Shown: positions 1 to 11,432, numbered from the stretch's first letter. The stretch is DNA of 64,000 nucleotides from Piezodorus guildinii (GCA_023052935.1 CM041292.1:101968426-102032425); one strand, 5' to 3'. Numbers and translations are program-made. Notes: generated by a model from the sequence alone, not told the origin.

Positions 1-221
1 ATAATTACATTTGAATAAAATAGCACTCTGAAGCGGTTTTGTGGACTAAGTGAGACTGAAAAAAATTAAAGTTATTTTAGGGGTTAATACAAATTTTAAG
101 GGCATTTAGTAAAAATTGTTACTACTATTTTACTTATCATTTACGGGTATATCCCTTATTCAATTTTAAAATAACAGTTTATTTCATAAGAAGTTTATGT
201 CGTTTATTTTTAGGTGGGACA

Positions 222-725
222 ATGGATGATTTTCCGGAAATCAAACCACTGGAAGAACAGGACCCGGTTGAAGAAGGGTTGGTAGAAGAAGATAATGAAG
301 AAGAAAGCCTGATAATATCCGGTGATTACTTCTCATATAGTTCAACGGACACGAGTATCGATCTAGATGAGTACAAGCACTTGCTACATGAACCATCAGA
401 GACGTTTTCAGTAATACCATCTCCGCCTCAGGAAGACGAAGTGGATTCCGACGACGAACAAGTGATAATTAAAAGCGAATCTGCGGCTGTTGAAATACTT
501 TCAGAGCAAAGTTCACTTTCCGATGAGTCCGCATGGGAAAAGGAAGAACCAGAACGCCTGGAGATAGAAGAATCATTCATTGAGGAACTTACGGAAGTCA
601 AATCGGAACCGTTCCGGGACACTAAAGATGAGCTGGAGGAGGATGTATTCGAACAAACATTGGTCGAAACGGAAGAAACAGTAGAAGAAGAAGATTTAGA
701 AGAGGAACTAGTAGAACCTGAATTG
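222..725 (+). CDS. Acidic protein, candidate internal/first coding exon
   Basis: An open frame of 168 codons, extremely rich in Glu/Asp, begins at the ATG at 222 and runs to a good splice donor (TTG|GTATGA) at 725/726. A splice acceptor (TTTATTTTTAG) ends at 213 and the frame is open back to it, so the ATG may be internal and the exon could start at 214. The composition (repeated EE/DE runs, low complexity, no hydrophobic segment) suggests a disordered nuclear or chromatin-type protein, but I recognise no family. The donor leaves phase 0. The next exon-like stretch at 1194-1396 continues an acidic, helical protein but is not in phase if its first AG is used. The minus-strand Ser-rich frame over it is a shadow. 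Confidence 0.5.
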
Positions 726-1193
726 GTATGATTTTTTGAGTTATTTTTTTATTACCAGTCTAATCTCAATGAAACAATCCTACTTTCATGGAAACAGATG
801 ACCAAATTTAACTCAGATTATTTTTTTTCTGAAATAAGAGCATCTTCAACAGGTATAATGGTTATTTCAGCATGATAAATATATTTTATATTAGTTCTGG
901 AAATGAGATGAAATAAAAATAACTTAAAAATAAATACTAATTGATGAAATGAATCACTATTAGGCGGTGAGAAACCGAACAGATATAATAAGTATTTCAC
1001 TGTTTTCCGTAATTTAGGAAAAAAATTAAAAAAAAGAAGATCAGTGTGCATTATCTTAAAAAATCATAATAGCTTTTGTAAAATACTCCTTACACATAAG
1101 TTGATTCAAAGTGAACATTACATATAAATAACTAAAGATAAATTTCTATATTTGTAGTGTAAGAAACTGATTTTTATTTATTTTATTTGTCAG

Positions 1194-1396
1194 TTGAAGA
1201 GTGGGAAAAGGAACGAAGAATAGCACAATTTCAAAGAGATCTCGAAGAAATGCTGAGCTATGAATTTCCAGATGATGTCAATCAAGAAGAAGAAATGAAG
1301 TTACAAGCATACGAGAGTATGCTCCGAGAACTGGAAAAAGAGGACAAAGAAATCGATATAATGCTCAAAGAGCTAGAAAAAAACGAAAAGACGTAA
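1194..1396 (+). CDS. Glu/Lys-rich coiled-coil-like terminal exon
   Basis: A pyrimidine-rich tract ending in TTTGTCAG at 1193 precedes an open frame of about 67 codons to TAA at 1394-1396. The peptide (WEKERRIAQFQRDLEEML and onward) is highly charged, with heptad-like Leu/Met spacing suggesting one long helix or coiled coil. It probably belongs with the acidic exon at 222-725. Joining the donor at 725 to the first AG (1193) puts it out of frame; only the third AG of the cluster (after GAAGAG, exon from 1202) keeps the frame. The pairing is therefore inferred, and a missing small exon is an alternative. No family recognised. Confidence 0.4.
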
Positions 1397-3359
1397 TTTT
1401 ATTTATTTATTTTTTTATTAGAAATATTAGATATGGTCAACGGAAAATAACTCAATGTACTTAGTTATTTTAAGTGTTTTATTTGAAATATGCCAAACAT
1501 GTATAACAATTAATAATAATTAAAGTTTGACGAAAGTAGGAGTTGGCTATTTCACTGGATCCTTCTTAAAAGTATTATTTCTAAATTATATAAATAGGGC
1601 CATTTAAAAACAAAGTGGTTGAAAACGGTTTCTCTTTGAAATCAAAAGATACCTGGAATGTTTCACTTACAAACATAAAATATAAACTATACCATTTAAA
1701 ACCCCATTCAAAAATACATAAATGAAGATTTTGCCGACAAATATTTATTTTTAAAATATTATAAACATTTTTTAGCGACTATATGTTTAAGCCTATGAAT
1801 AAATAAAGATGTAAATTTACATAAAATATAACATAAGATCTGATTTTAGCCTTCATGTCGTAGAGTAAAATTCTCCATTTTTTAAAATAATTATTGTTAA
1901 TTTCAATATGCGTTTGACTGACTGGTTTCAATGAATTCAATTACATTTAAATTTACACGATTTATTAATAAGCAGCTATCAATGAAGCTAAAATTAGTAT
2001 GATATTTGGTATTTGAAAATATATTGCATTTGATGTGTAATGATACACATATTCTTTTAAGATATATTATTTTTAACGAAAACAAATCGATTGCCAAAGA
2101 TTAGTGTTGATGGGAACTCGATTCTTGCAACAAGCATATTGAATCGGAAATTTATTTAAAATTGACGTGAAAATACATTTTGACTGGCTAAATGATCAAA
2201 TGTTAGAATCACGATTGTACTGATGGATTTCTTGTTAATTTCTTTGTTTGATAAAACAATTAAATATACGTGTTCAATATATACCTATTCAATATACAGT
2301 AAATATTCATATCATCTCTAAAATGCTAACGTAATCATAAAATAATCTGGCTTAAAATGATCACCAATAAAAAAATGTTTCCAATTAAACATAACTGCAT
2401 GTTTTAAAAAAATGCTGATTACACAAAAAATAATATCATATATTCATAATTTGAAAATACATATAAAAATCAATGAACAAAATATAGAAGTTAAAGCTTT
2501 TTCGTGAAATGAATGAACCGCTGTTTCCGTGAAAATTGATCCACACCATGTAATCTCACAATATTAATTGTTTCTGATAGCAAAATGCTTAAAATTCGGC
2601 TAAATTAAAAAAAAATTATTCTGGTAGTTGTTAAAAATACTAACCAAGAACTAAGAAACGTTATTATCATTATGAATAAAACTTTTGGAACTTTCTCTTT
2701 ATTTTTTATAATTTTACATTAATAAATCCTTAATAACGTTTCGAAGTTTTTTATGCCTCATCTTCAGGTTAACTAATTAAAACCAAACAACAATTTAGTA
2801 TTAGAATCATATTTATAACAAAATAAATAATATTTAAAATTTACAATTCAATAATTATCCATATCATATTCTAATTTGTTTCTAGAATATCTGTATATCA
2901 ATTATACTTACAAAATTTTCTATATTGATAAAATATAAGGTCATTTATATCACAATCACTTATCTCTTATACATTATAATGATTTAGTCATTATTTGGTA
3001 AAATTTGCTTTCATTATCACATGACTTGAATTGCTTAAATGTTTGCACTATTATGTATATGCAAGGATGAAGTTGACTAAAAGTGTCCTCTAATCTCACA
3101 CAATTGAAGAGAAAGTTCCAAATTCTTTTATTCATAATAAGTATACACATGAATATTAGTCATTGATTTTAAAGTTATTATTATTATTTTTTATTTCATT
3201 AAGCGTATGATAAGCGTATACCAAGTAGACAAAAACAAAAATATTCGATTGGATCAAATCTATTACTACCGAAAGTCAAAGCATAGGTGATGAAATTTCT
3301 ATGACCACGACTGTATATAAAATAATTAACTGTATATACAATTTTAATTAATAACAATT
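1397..3359. other. Non-coding stretch, AT-rich
   Basis: No coding frame can be supported in these 2 kb. The only structure I see is the inverted-repeat unit at 2661-3142, listed separately. A TATATAAAATAA sequence at about 3313 lies some 45 bp before the ATG at 3360 and could be a promoter or simple AT richness. Confidence 0.5.
2661..3142. repeat. Inverted-repeat element (MITE-like or Penelope-related)
   Basis: Imperfect arms of about 36 bp at 2664-2699 and 3107-3142 are reverse complements (shared core GGAACTTTCTC and its complement, plus TTATGAATAAAA). They enclose about 400 bp of AT-rich non-coding DNA. A TAACGTTTCGAAG motif lies just inside the left arm at 2733. The unit at 18499-18708 has a comparable layout, so both may belong to one non-autonomous family. 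Confidence 0.5.
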
Positions 3360-3695
3360 ATGGGTAACCTGTCCAGAATCCACGTTATTGAAAGGACGTT
3401 AGGACCATTAATAACACACTACGAGAAAGAAGTTTGTGCCTTCCGAAAAGTTGGAGATGACGGCTTCGCTGATCTCGAAGGAGAGGAAGAAGAGGAGGAT
3501 GTTGAAGATGAATATATGAGCAGAGCTGCTGAGATGGCTAAGGAGATTTTGGAAGCGGATGACATCGAGTCTGTTGGATCCTTGGGCAAAGAATCCTCCG
3601 GTGATGACCTTAGCAACATGCTCTCACAGATGGCTGCCGACCTCAAGGAATCAGAACCAGAAGCGGAAAAAGAAGAACAGACTGGTTCCAAAAAG
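3360..3695 (+). CDS. Acidic protein exon joined in phase to 10063-10143
   Basis: ATG at 3360 opens 112 codons ending at a donor (AAAAG|GTAAT) at 3695/3696 in phase 0. The peptide starts MGNLSRIHVIERTLGPL, then has a strongly acidic run (EGEEEEEDVEDEYMS), a probable helix (AAEMAKEILEADD) and a Ser/Glu-rich tail ending SKK. The terminal exon at 10063 starts in the same phase and is strongly basic, giving a 138-residue acidic-then-basic protein typical of nucleolar or chromatin factors. That role is inferred from composition only. No acceptor in usable phase is visible upstream, so this may be the first coding exon. The 6.4-kb intron contains a LINE on the opposite strand. Confidence 0.55.
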
Positions 3696-3756
3696 GTAAT
3701 AACTATTTCATCACATTTTTGAGTAGTTAGTATTTATTAGCGTTAACATTATTACT

Positions 3757-4310
3757 TTCACTTACCTATATATGAAATATATAATAAGGGAAAGTATTGC
3801 CATCGTTAAAAGCTTCGAATTACAGTTTTCTACGGAAATCCACGTTCTAGGGTCTCCTGAGTCCAAATAACCAAGTCCCGCAAAAAGGTTTGTGTGTGTA
3901 ATAACTCCAGCGCATAAACTAAAAGTCTTATGAAACTGAATTCGATATCCAACTAAAGGGGAAAACTGAAACTATATAAATGTAAAATTTAACGGGCTTT
4001 GACATCGTGTAGGTTTCATTCTGATTGAAATAGTCTGACAGGCTTTAAATGCCGATATTTAAAATTTTCTTTCTCTTAAGTACCTTTAATTTTGTAGATT
4101 CTATGTAAATAACCATATTATCTTGTTAGCATTGATAATCAATAGCTAAATATGCATGTTGAGCGAATTTGATAAAGAACTAAGGGAGAGAAGTACAAAA
4201 ATATCTTTTTATTCGATTTTTGTTTTTTTGGACATTAAAAAAGGATATATACCGTTGAAAAGCTAAAGATTTTGAATTTTATGGTCTAATTCACACACCA
4301 AAAAAAAAAA
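3757..4310 (+). repeat. Interspersed repeat family copy 1 (GGTGCGGGCAACACACGAC family)
   Basis: The head block (TTTCACTTACCTATATATGA, AAGGGAAAGTATTGC, GTCTCCTGAGTCCAAATAAC) and the internal blocks (TTGATAAAGAACTAA, ACCGTTGAAAAGCTAAAGAT) recur in the same order at 23636, 24535, 31500, 57583, 60720 and 63149. The distal end carrying the GGTGCGGGCAACACACGAC terminus is missing here. No coding capacity is visible, so it is probably a non-autonomous DNA transposon or MITE. It sits in the intron of the 3360/10063 gene. Confidence 0.65.
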
Positions 4311-4671
4311 TCTTTGACCGGGTGTACAAGATATAACTTTGGAGAAATATACCCATATACAGGTTTACCCAAGATGTAAATCAGAACAAGCAAAACACCA
4401 AGAATTGATAAGCTTGTTTGAATTTTTATTAACACACTACTAGCGGTTAAATTAAGTCGATTTGATATTGCTCTGAATGGGTTTGCCAATAAAATGTGAT
4501 ATGTCCACTTCCATTGAAGTGAATTAGGTTTCTCCAACGGATTGATTTTTATGAATGGAATTTATAGCTGCTTAGTGTAATAAAACTATCAACTAATTAA
4601 CTAAAGCATGAAAAAATACAGTTCATAAAAAGAAATATTACACTAACAACCTATTTAATTAAACTATATGG

Positions 4672-4672
<1 letters not shown>

Positions 4673-4723
<51 letters not shown>
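4673..4723. repeat. (TA)n microsatellite at the 3' end of the LINE
   Basis: About 25 uninterrupted TA units. They directly abut the 3' end of the minus-strand LINE. A second (TA)n tract abuts its 5' end at 9742. Confidence 0.95.
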
Positions 4724-4725
<2 letters not shown>

Positions 4726-5285
4726 CTTTTCTTTTTTTTCCTCTGGTAACCCTAAAGAAGGAGAGTTTATTAATTAAGAGTTACATGTTCCATGCCTAAT
4801 ATGTAGGCACGCTACACGTAATACTATGTTGTATTTACAAATATTATTAAGTTTGTAGCATTTTACAATGTTTTAAACAATAAATAATACAAAAGAGAAG
4901 AGAAATAACACATTGAAAATATCATAAGGAGGTGCCATAAATAGATGAAATACCTAAAATATGATAATTATACTAATCAAGGTTTGAACAAAAAAATAAA
5001 TAAATACAAAAATAAAATTAAGCACAGCAAGATTAAAAAAACCTCAACTGCCTTCCTCCAATCTACGTTAAGCTGATTAAATTCTATTGATTTTATGAAA
5101 TGTATAAAATATGTTTTAAATTTTGTAATAAGTCTTTGTTCTTTTTCTGGCAAAGTCCCGTATTCCAGTATAACTTTCTGTATTAATTTTGCTCGTATGT
5201 GGTCTAATTGTTTACATTCGTATATTCGTGTTGAAAGTTGTTTATGTCTCCATCGTATGGGCATTTGTCGTCTTGTAGTATGTTA

Positions 5286-8200
5286 AAGCGTTTTAAGTAT
5301 TGTTTTGTTTGTCCATGTTCAGTTAGGAATTGTGTCACCTTGTAGTTGTTACTTAGTATGTTTTTGTAGTTGTGGTGTGTGATAAAGGGGACAAATATAT
5401 GAAGGCTTGGTGATTTCGGTGAAGCAGCCCAGGAACGGTTTCAATTAACTATCGTCTCCTTCCTCATCTCCCCTTTGATGTAAGATATAGGAATGTTATT
5501 TATTGTAGGATATTGGAAGGTCACTTTGAGCCGCTATCTTTGCAAGGGTGTCCGCTCGTTCGTTGCCTTCTACTCCTGAGAGCCCCATTATCCACATTAT
5601 GCTAACGTTTTTATTCGTTGTAGCTTAATCAAGTTAAGTCGAATTTCCTCAGTTAGTCCGTCATGAATTTTTGTATTTCTTATGAAATGTATAACGTTTA
5701 TGTTGTCCGTGTAGATAGTTATGTCTGTAAACACATCAGTCATATTGTCAAGGAGATATTCTGTCGCTTTGAGAACAGCTAGCTTCTCCGCCTGGTTGTT
5801 CGAGCATTCCTATCCTAGCTTGCATTGAGCTTCAATCAGTTCTCCATATTTATCTTTTAAAAGCCATGCACATCCTACGTTCTCTCCAGATTTGCTCCCG
5901 TCTGTAAATATTTCTTTCTTTGTATCTGGGTCATTTTGTACCTGTGTTTCTGTCTTTGTATCTGGATCAGTTTGTACCTGTGTCATCATATTCGCGTGTG
6001 TTGCTAGATGAATCCAATTTTTGCAGTCATATGGGAGATCTATTCTTTCGTGTAAAATATTTTTATAGTCTGTATGTCGTTTTTTAATGTTAACTAGTTT
6101 TGCAGTCTCTTTTATTTTTAACTCTATTGGAATTATTCCAGCCAAAACACAAACAGCTTCTTGAGACATACCACACTATGCCTTACATATTTTTATGGCC
6201 ATCAATCTTTGGAGCCTGCGAAGTTTCATAAGATTGGTTTTTCGGAGCATAGCTTTATGCCATACGCGTACTGCATAGAGTATTTTCGGTAAAATAGCTC
6301 CTTGATACATAATCTTAAGAACGTTCGACTTTAGTCCCCAAGAGACCCTCGCAGCTATTGTTAGTCTGTTGATGGTTTGAAGGGCCTGATTGTAAATGTT
6401 GTCTTTATGCCTATTATAGTTATGTTTTCGGTCAAAAAGTACGCCTAAATATTTTAACACGTTGCTGTATTTTAGTTGTGTTGAATTCGAGAAAAAATAA
6501 TAAATTCGGTTTTTTGAGGATTAAAGGAAAGTTTGTTAAGGGTCGCCCATCTTGTTAATCGGGATTGTGCCAGGTTTGTTACTACTTCTAGCTCCTCAAT
6601 GTTCTGTCGTTTGACCAACAGTAGTACGTCGTCAGCGTAAGCTATAAGACTAGTGTCATCTGGTGATTATATTTCAAAAATAGTGTTAATCAGAATATTC
6701 CATATTACCGGAGACAAACTAGAACCTTGTGGGGTCCCCTTACTCAACTTCTTACTAATATTGAAAGAATTAGTCTGAATCATTAACTGTCTATGGTCTA
6801 AATAATTTTGAATGAGTTGGTAAAGATTTTTTGGGCAATTATACTTCTTTAAATTTGTTAAAATCGCTGTCCACCATGCATTGTCAAATGCTCCCTTGAT
6901 ATCCAAGCTTACCACTAGTAAGTTCCTCTTTTGATCTGATGAAGCAGTGATCTGTTCATTTAAAGCACATAGTGCGTCATCTGTTCCTGACTGTGGTCTA
7001 AAGGCAAATTGGTTTTATGTAACACGTTATTTGTTGATAAAAAGTGCATCAATCTATCTTTGACAATTTTTTCTAAAACTTTACTTAGCACAGTTAGCAT
7101 ACTAAGAGGTCTGAACGAATTCGGTGCTTTTTTTGGAATTGATAATAATTTAGCGGTTTTCCATAAATTTGGAAATTCTCTTCGTTTAAATAAAATTTAA
7201 AACAATTCAGTTATAATGTGAGGAAAAACTTCAGTTAACTTTTTTACTATAATTGGGGTAATTTTATCATGACCGGGAAATTTTTTGTTATTTAAGTTGT
7301 AAATAGTGTCCAGTAGTATTTCTCTATCTTGTAGCGGAAAATCATCGATTGTATTGGGTGGGATAGTTACTTCTTTTCTCATTTGACCCTGTTGTATGGT
7401 GTCAATAGTAGTGTTATCGTCTTGGATTAAATTATTGAGTATGAGAGTTAGTGTTTCTTTTGAATCGTTTGTATATTCGCCATTATTAGTTAGTATCGTC
7501 TGTTAAGTCATTCTGCTTTTAATTTTGTTTGAAACCCATTTATACGGCCAACTCCAAGCTGAAGAGTTTTCAGTATATGCCTTCCATGAATCAATTTTCG
7601 ATCTCTTTGATGTACGTTTGTAGGTTCTTTTCATGGTATAGTTTTCTGAGTTGGTTCGTTTGTTTTCGTAGAACTGTTAGATCGTCATTCCACCATGGAA
7701 CTGTCCGATGCGAATTTTTCAAATGTTTTCCTCTAGTTTTTTTTAATGTCATATTGCTCGCTTTAATTAAAACCGTGGATATTTTCCTAGCGATAGTCTC
7801 AGTTTTCATTTCCCGAAGAATTAAAATTATTTTCCTTTCTAGTTCTTCCGATTCAAGGCTGCTAATACCCGAATTTAAAAATTGTTTTTCCAAATTTATA
7901 TGGCAATTAATTTTAAATAGTTCCCAATCAGCCTTTTCGGTGCGGTAAAGAGAGTACATTGAACTAGCACTAAGACCTATGCCCTCATTATTCATTAAAA
8001 TTTCTAAAGTTAAGCAATTATGATCCGAAAAATTTATTTCTTTAGATATTTTGCAATTGTTTACATTAAAATATCTCATAAATGCAGTATTGACAGGAGT
8101 AAGATCTATATTACTTTTGCCATTCGAACTTTCAAATGTGGTTAGGTTTGATTCAAGATTTAATAGAATCAAGTCCTTTGTTAGAGTAAAAACCTCAAAT

Positions 8201-8669
8201 ATTTCCCTCTTTCATTCGTTTGAGAGTCGAACCAAAATTTGAAACGACTATTAGAGTCAATTCCAATAATAATTTTTTCTTCTTTAAAGTTTAAAAGAAT
8301 CGTCTCAATTAATAATAAGTCATTATTTAAATCTCTATTAATGTCAAAATATGCACTAATTACTAAAAACCTAGAGTTCCCATGTGATATTTCAACAAGA
8401 ACCATATCAGCGTTTGAATAATGTATTATCAAACAGCCATCTATATCTTTGTTTAAAATTACAAGAGCGGCTCTAGGCTTCCCATCATATGTTTGATATA
8501 CCCGATAATTATTATAACCTAAAACCTTCCCTTCGCGTGTGTAAGGTTCTTGAATAAAAATTATGTCAATGGTATTCTTTAACGTGAAAAATGTGATAAA
8601 ATCTGTCATGTATTTGGAATGTCTTGAATTGATTTGTAAACATTTAAGCTGTCTCATGTCATAACACAA
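5286..8669 (-). pseudogene. LINE ORF2: endonuclease, reverse transcriptase, RNase H
   Basis: ORF2 is readable in pieces on the minus strand. 8669-8181 is an APE endonuclease (KCLQINSRHSK, then IIFIQEPYT, then IIGIDSNSRF, the usual N, E and D blocks). 8172-7591 is the linker. 7382-6667 is RT with VSLDIKGAFDNAWW and SKGTPQGSSLSPVIWN. The YADD box is encoded at about 6642-6628 but in another frame. 6460-6176 is the RT thumb (YLGVLFDRKHNYNRH), and 6169-5810 is RNase H (IFTDGSKSGENVGCAWLL). A C-terminal block near 5330-5240 reads FLTEHGQTKQYLKRF followed by a single Cys motif. At least six frame breaks separate these pieces, so no active protein is expected. Confidence 0.85.
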
Positions 8670-8879
8670 ATTATATTAAATTTAGCATTAATTTGGGTTG
8701 TATGGCAGTAAATAAAATGTAAAAATCAATTTAGACCAATGGTATAGTATAGTCAGTATTAGCAACAAGTTTTTGTACCTCTATGATGTAGGAAGGACAG
8801 TTCTTATCGTAGGCTGAATGGTCCGTTCTTCTCGGCGTCATGGTCCTCGGGCCCTTGTTGAAGCTCTCATAGACACTTG

Positions 8880-9725
8880 AGGTGTTGGGAGGTGCAGTCG
8901 CTCGAAGGGTGTTTATCTCCGCATTTTGAGCAGACGACTTCACCCCGGCAGTCTTTAGCGCTGTGATGAAACCTCAGGCATTTTGTGCATCATCTAACCC
9001 TAAAATAATCTTCAACGCGGACCTTCTGGTCCCCAAGCTGATCCAGTTATAAAGGAGTTCCCTGGTCGCTGCATCCACCTCCAGGTCAGCGTGCCTTGTT
9101 TCACTTCGTTTTGGATTAAGAATTATGACCGGACGAAACTTTTATTTTTCGGTACCTACATTTTGGGCCACTAAATATTCAACAATGTTCGTGAGGGTAA
9201 TTTCGAGCTCTATATTTTTCACTCTAACCCTTGGTTTTCTGTTATCAATTTCCTTATAATATACTATGTTTGAGTGTTTTATGACACTTTCGATTTTTCT
9301 TAAATCATTTTGATTTTCGGTTTGAACTATGAGGGAACCCATTTTTGTTTGACTAACCTTTTTAAAGGGTATTTTCAACTCTTTTGGGTTTACCAATTTT
9401 TTAAACTCAGTTAAAGTTTCTATCGTTTCATTAGACTCTAAGGGGGTTATTAATGCCTTGTAGGTTGGATTTCGCTTACATTTATTGTCTTGTCACGTCT
9501 GAGAATGATGGCCTGTTGTTCACTAAAAGGTTAGGTATATTAGGTACCGCATGGCATGGAAATATTGTTTGGAGCATTAATATAAGGACTACTACTCACA
9601 AATTCTTCTAATATGTTTATTGCAGTTATAACTGATAGCTTGAGATCCCGCCTTAATAACTGGTATGTCGATAAAGATCTTAAAATTTCGAGCACTGGTT
9701 GCAAGGCGTCCGTTCGCTCCGCCAT
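8880..9725 (-). pseudogene. LINE ORF1 (Gag-like) with zinc knuckle
   Basis: On the minus strand the frame starts MAERTDALQPVLEILRSL at 9725, about 15 nt after the (TA)n tract. It resumes at 9396-9142 with an RRM-like stretch (RKPRVRVKNIELEITLTN) and ends in a knuckle region near 8990-8900, where one frame reads CTKCLRFHHSAKDC followed by VVCSKCGDK. This CCHC arrangement is typical of ORF1 RNA-binding proteins of I/R1/Jockey-type LINEs. The pieces lie in different frames, so the gene is broken. Its position upstream of ORF2 is the normal LINE order. Confidence 0.7.
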
Positions 9726-9739
9726 CTTGTTGGAGGCTA

Positions 9740-9741
<2 letters not shown>

Positions 9742-9796
<55 letters not shown>

Positions 9797-9812
9797 GTGT
9801 GTGTGTATTTTT
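9742..9812. repeat. Compound (TA)n(TG)n microsatellite at the 5' end of the LINE
   Basis: About 25 TA units followed by a short TG run (TGTGTGTGTG). The same compound structure recurs at 11382 and 14293. Confidence 0.95.
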
Positions 9813-10062
9813 ATTTTATTATTATTATTATTTATTAGTTTTTTTTACGTATTCTTTTAATTATTTAATTCTTAGGAATAATTTTAAATCTATAATGTTT
9901 AGGTGTCTTTCGTATCAGACTATACCCTCACGTTTTCAATTGTTACCTGTTTAATGATAATTCTTTTATTAAAAAAAAGAAAAAGAACCATGTATGGCAC
10001 ATGCAGCCGATCTACAAATAAAGAGATATTAATTAATAATTACGTATTCCAAAATTTTCCAG

Positions 10063-10143
10063 GCCCCAACAAGGCAGAAGAGAAAAAATGTACAAGTTAA
10101 GAGAGTTTCAAGATCAAATCAAGTGAGGAAAAGAAAGAAGTAG
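10063..10143 (+). CDS. Basic terminal exon of the 3360 gene
   Basis: A clear acceptor (AATTTTCCAG) ends at 10062 and 26 codons run to TAG at 10141-10143. The peptide begins APTRQKRKNVQVKRVSR and ends RKRKK, a probable nuclear or nucleolar localisation tail. The exon starts in phase 0, matching the donor at 3695. A polyadenylation signal AATAAA follows at 10166-10171. The exon lies about 500 bp beyond the last visible exon of the oppositely oriented F-spondin gene, so this gene may be nested in, or convergent with, that gene. Confidence 0.65.
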   Translation, partial: APTRQKRKNVQVKRVSRSNQVRKRKK

Positions 10144-10165
10144 TGTATCATTTAGGATTGCGATC

Positions 10166-10171
10166 AATAAA
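10166..10171 (+). terminator. Polyadenylation signal AATAAA
   Basis: A canonical hexamer 23 nt after the TAG of the basic terminal exon. This spacing suits a short 3' UTR. Confidence 0.6.
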
Positions 10172-10638
10172 AGTGTTATTGTAATCAATCAGTATTTTTT
10201 TATTACGAGAATGAAATTTTCATTATAAATTATTTCTAAATTTAAAATTAATCATTTTGATATTTGTTAACACATTTTCGGTAGCAATTTCTAGGAATTA
10301 ATGTCAACTATATTTCTGATAATCCGTTATTCATCATAGAGAACTCTTGCATTTCCAAGTAAATCGTAACCCTTTCCAAAGCTGATGTAGGAATTTCCAT
10401 TTCCAATGTAACATTTATTATTTAAAGAAGTTACACTTGCTTTGGAAAAGTTACATTTGAAATTGAAAAAGTAACCTTTAACTTGTAAATGCTGTTGAAA
10501 CCATTTGCTGAAAATAGCCTCATCAATACCGGAGAACGAATCCCAATCTTTTTAGGAGTAGAATGAACTGATGACGTTTTGAGCCTCGCCTAGTTTTAAA
10601 ATAATATTTGTAACAAACTAGGTGACAATCAAAATTAC

Positions 10639-10732
10639 CTGAGACTTCAGCTCGGATTCCAAAGTGCGGGTTGAGCCGAGCTCAGCGACTTCCCTCAGTC
10701 CTTCTGAAGCTGTACCTCCATAGACCCAAAAT
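10639..10732 (-). CDS. SPON1-like: F-spondin exon: Spondin_N domain, second visible part
   Basis: On the minus strand this exon is bounded by a TTCTAG acceptor (ends 10733) and a CAG|GTAATT donor (from 10638). It supplies one base to complete an Arg codon begun by the exon at 17085-17194, then 31 codons starting FWVYGGTASEGLREVAELGS and ending SELKSQ. The FW..G..AS.GL...AE.G pattern is the conserved middle of the Spondin_N domain, which binds matrix in secreted F-spondin, mindin and M-spondin. The exon ends in phase 0. The following exon (DWIVG-type block) is not found to the left in this window. A 28-A tract (T on the minus strand) lies just upstream of the acceptor. Confidence 0.85.
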
Positions 10733-10764
10733 CTAGAACAAACGTCTGTTATTACTAAAGATGT

Positions 10765-10793
10765 CAAAAAAAAAAAAAAAAAAAAAAAAAAAA
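10765..10793. repeat. Poly(A)/poly(T) tract
   Basis: About 28 consecutive A on the plus strand. On the minus strand it is a T tract 30-60 nt before the acceptor of the spondin exon at 10732, so it may act as a distal polypyrimidine tract. Confidence 0.8.
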
Positions 10794-11220
10794 GACTAAG
10801 AAAATACCCAGAGTTAATAAAGAACATCTATTTAAGGATAGAAGTGAGAAATGACATTGTTTGAGTAAGAACTTGACCACTGTATATCGCTCATACGATC
10901 GCATTTATTAACACTTGTTTGATAAGCGCGGAGCGCGAAGACGTCAGACCGTCCAGTAATGTCTAGCTAGACCTAGATGTGATTAGGCAGGCTTGACGTT
11001 CTTCTTACAAGTATGATGACCTTATTCATTAATGATATATGATAACTTCAAAACCTTAACTAGGGCTCATTAAAAATTGTCAGTGGAATTAATTAAAAAC
11101 TAATTGTTTCTTATTTTTGATCTTTTTAAGGCAGTCTGAAATCATGAATAGTAATCTGTACTACAAAAGCAATATTTGAAAGTCTGAATATATTTTTTTT
11201 TAAATAATTGTTTTATTTTT

Positions 11221-11335
11221 AGAATAGAATAGAAAAAAACTTTTATTCTGGGACTTAGTCCATTAAGAATAACATGAAATTTAGAAATAAAGATACCACT
11301 TCTGGCCAGAAAACATTAGATAGATTAAATTAAAA
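11221..11335 (-). mobile_element. LINE 3'-end fragment (CR1-like family of 19073-20050)
   Basis: The stretch with AGAATAGAATAG repeats and ACTTTTATTCTGGGACTTAG resembles the extreme 3' end of the minus-strand LINE at about 19090-19140 (TTTATTATTCTGGGACAAGT). It therefore looks like a severely 5'-truncated copy of the same family, in the same orientation. It carries no coding sequence. Confidence 0.55.
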
Positions 11336-11377
11336 AAAAACATAGGTAAAAGGAGGTAGAGAAAGAGATTTATATAA

Positions 11378-11381
<4 letters not shown>

Positions 11382-11426
<45 letters not shown>

Positions 11427-11432
11427 GTGTGT
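11382..11432. repeat. Compound (TA)n(TG)n microsatellite
   Basis: About 20 TA units followed by TTGTGTGTG. It lies about 150 bp from the 3' side of the Gypsy remnant. Confidence 0.95.

Larger units (their letters stand above)
4724..9741 (-). mobile_element. Non-LTR retrotransposon with APE endonuclease, RT and RNase H (I/R1/LOA-like), decayed
   Basis: Read on the minus strand, a 5-kb LINE runs from a short leader at 9741 to a (TA)n tail at 4723. The order is ORF1 with nucleic-acid-binding zinc knuckles, then ORF2 with APE-type endonuclease, reverse transcriptase, RNase H and a C-terminal Cys/His segment. RNase H after RT places it in the I superfamily (I, R1, LOA, Ingi and relatives); Jockey and CR1 elements usually lack it. 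Many frameshifts and stops show it is dead. The 5' leader before the ORF1 ATG (9725) is only about 15 nt, so the copy looks essentially full length. (TA)n tracts flank both ends, suggesting insertion into a TA microsatellite. Confidence 0.85.

Noticed and set aside
428..622. Minus-strand Ser-rich ORF over the acidic exon
   Set aside because: Antisense reading of GAA/GAC-rich codons.
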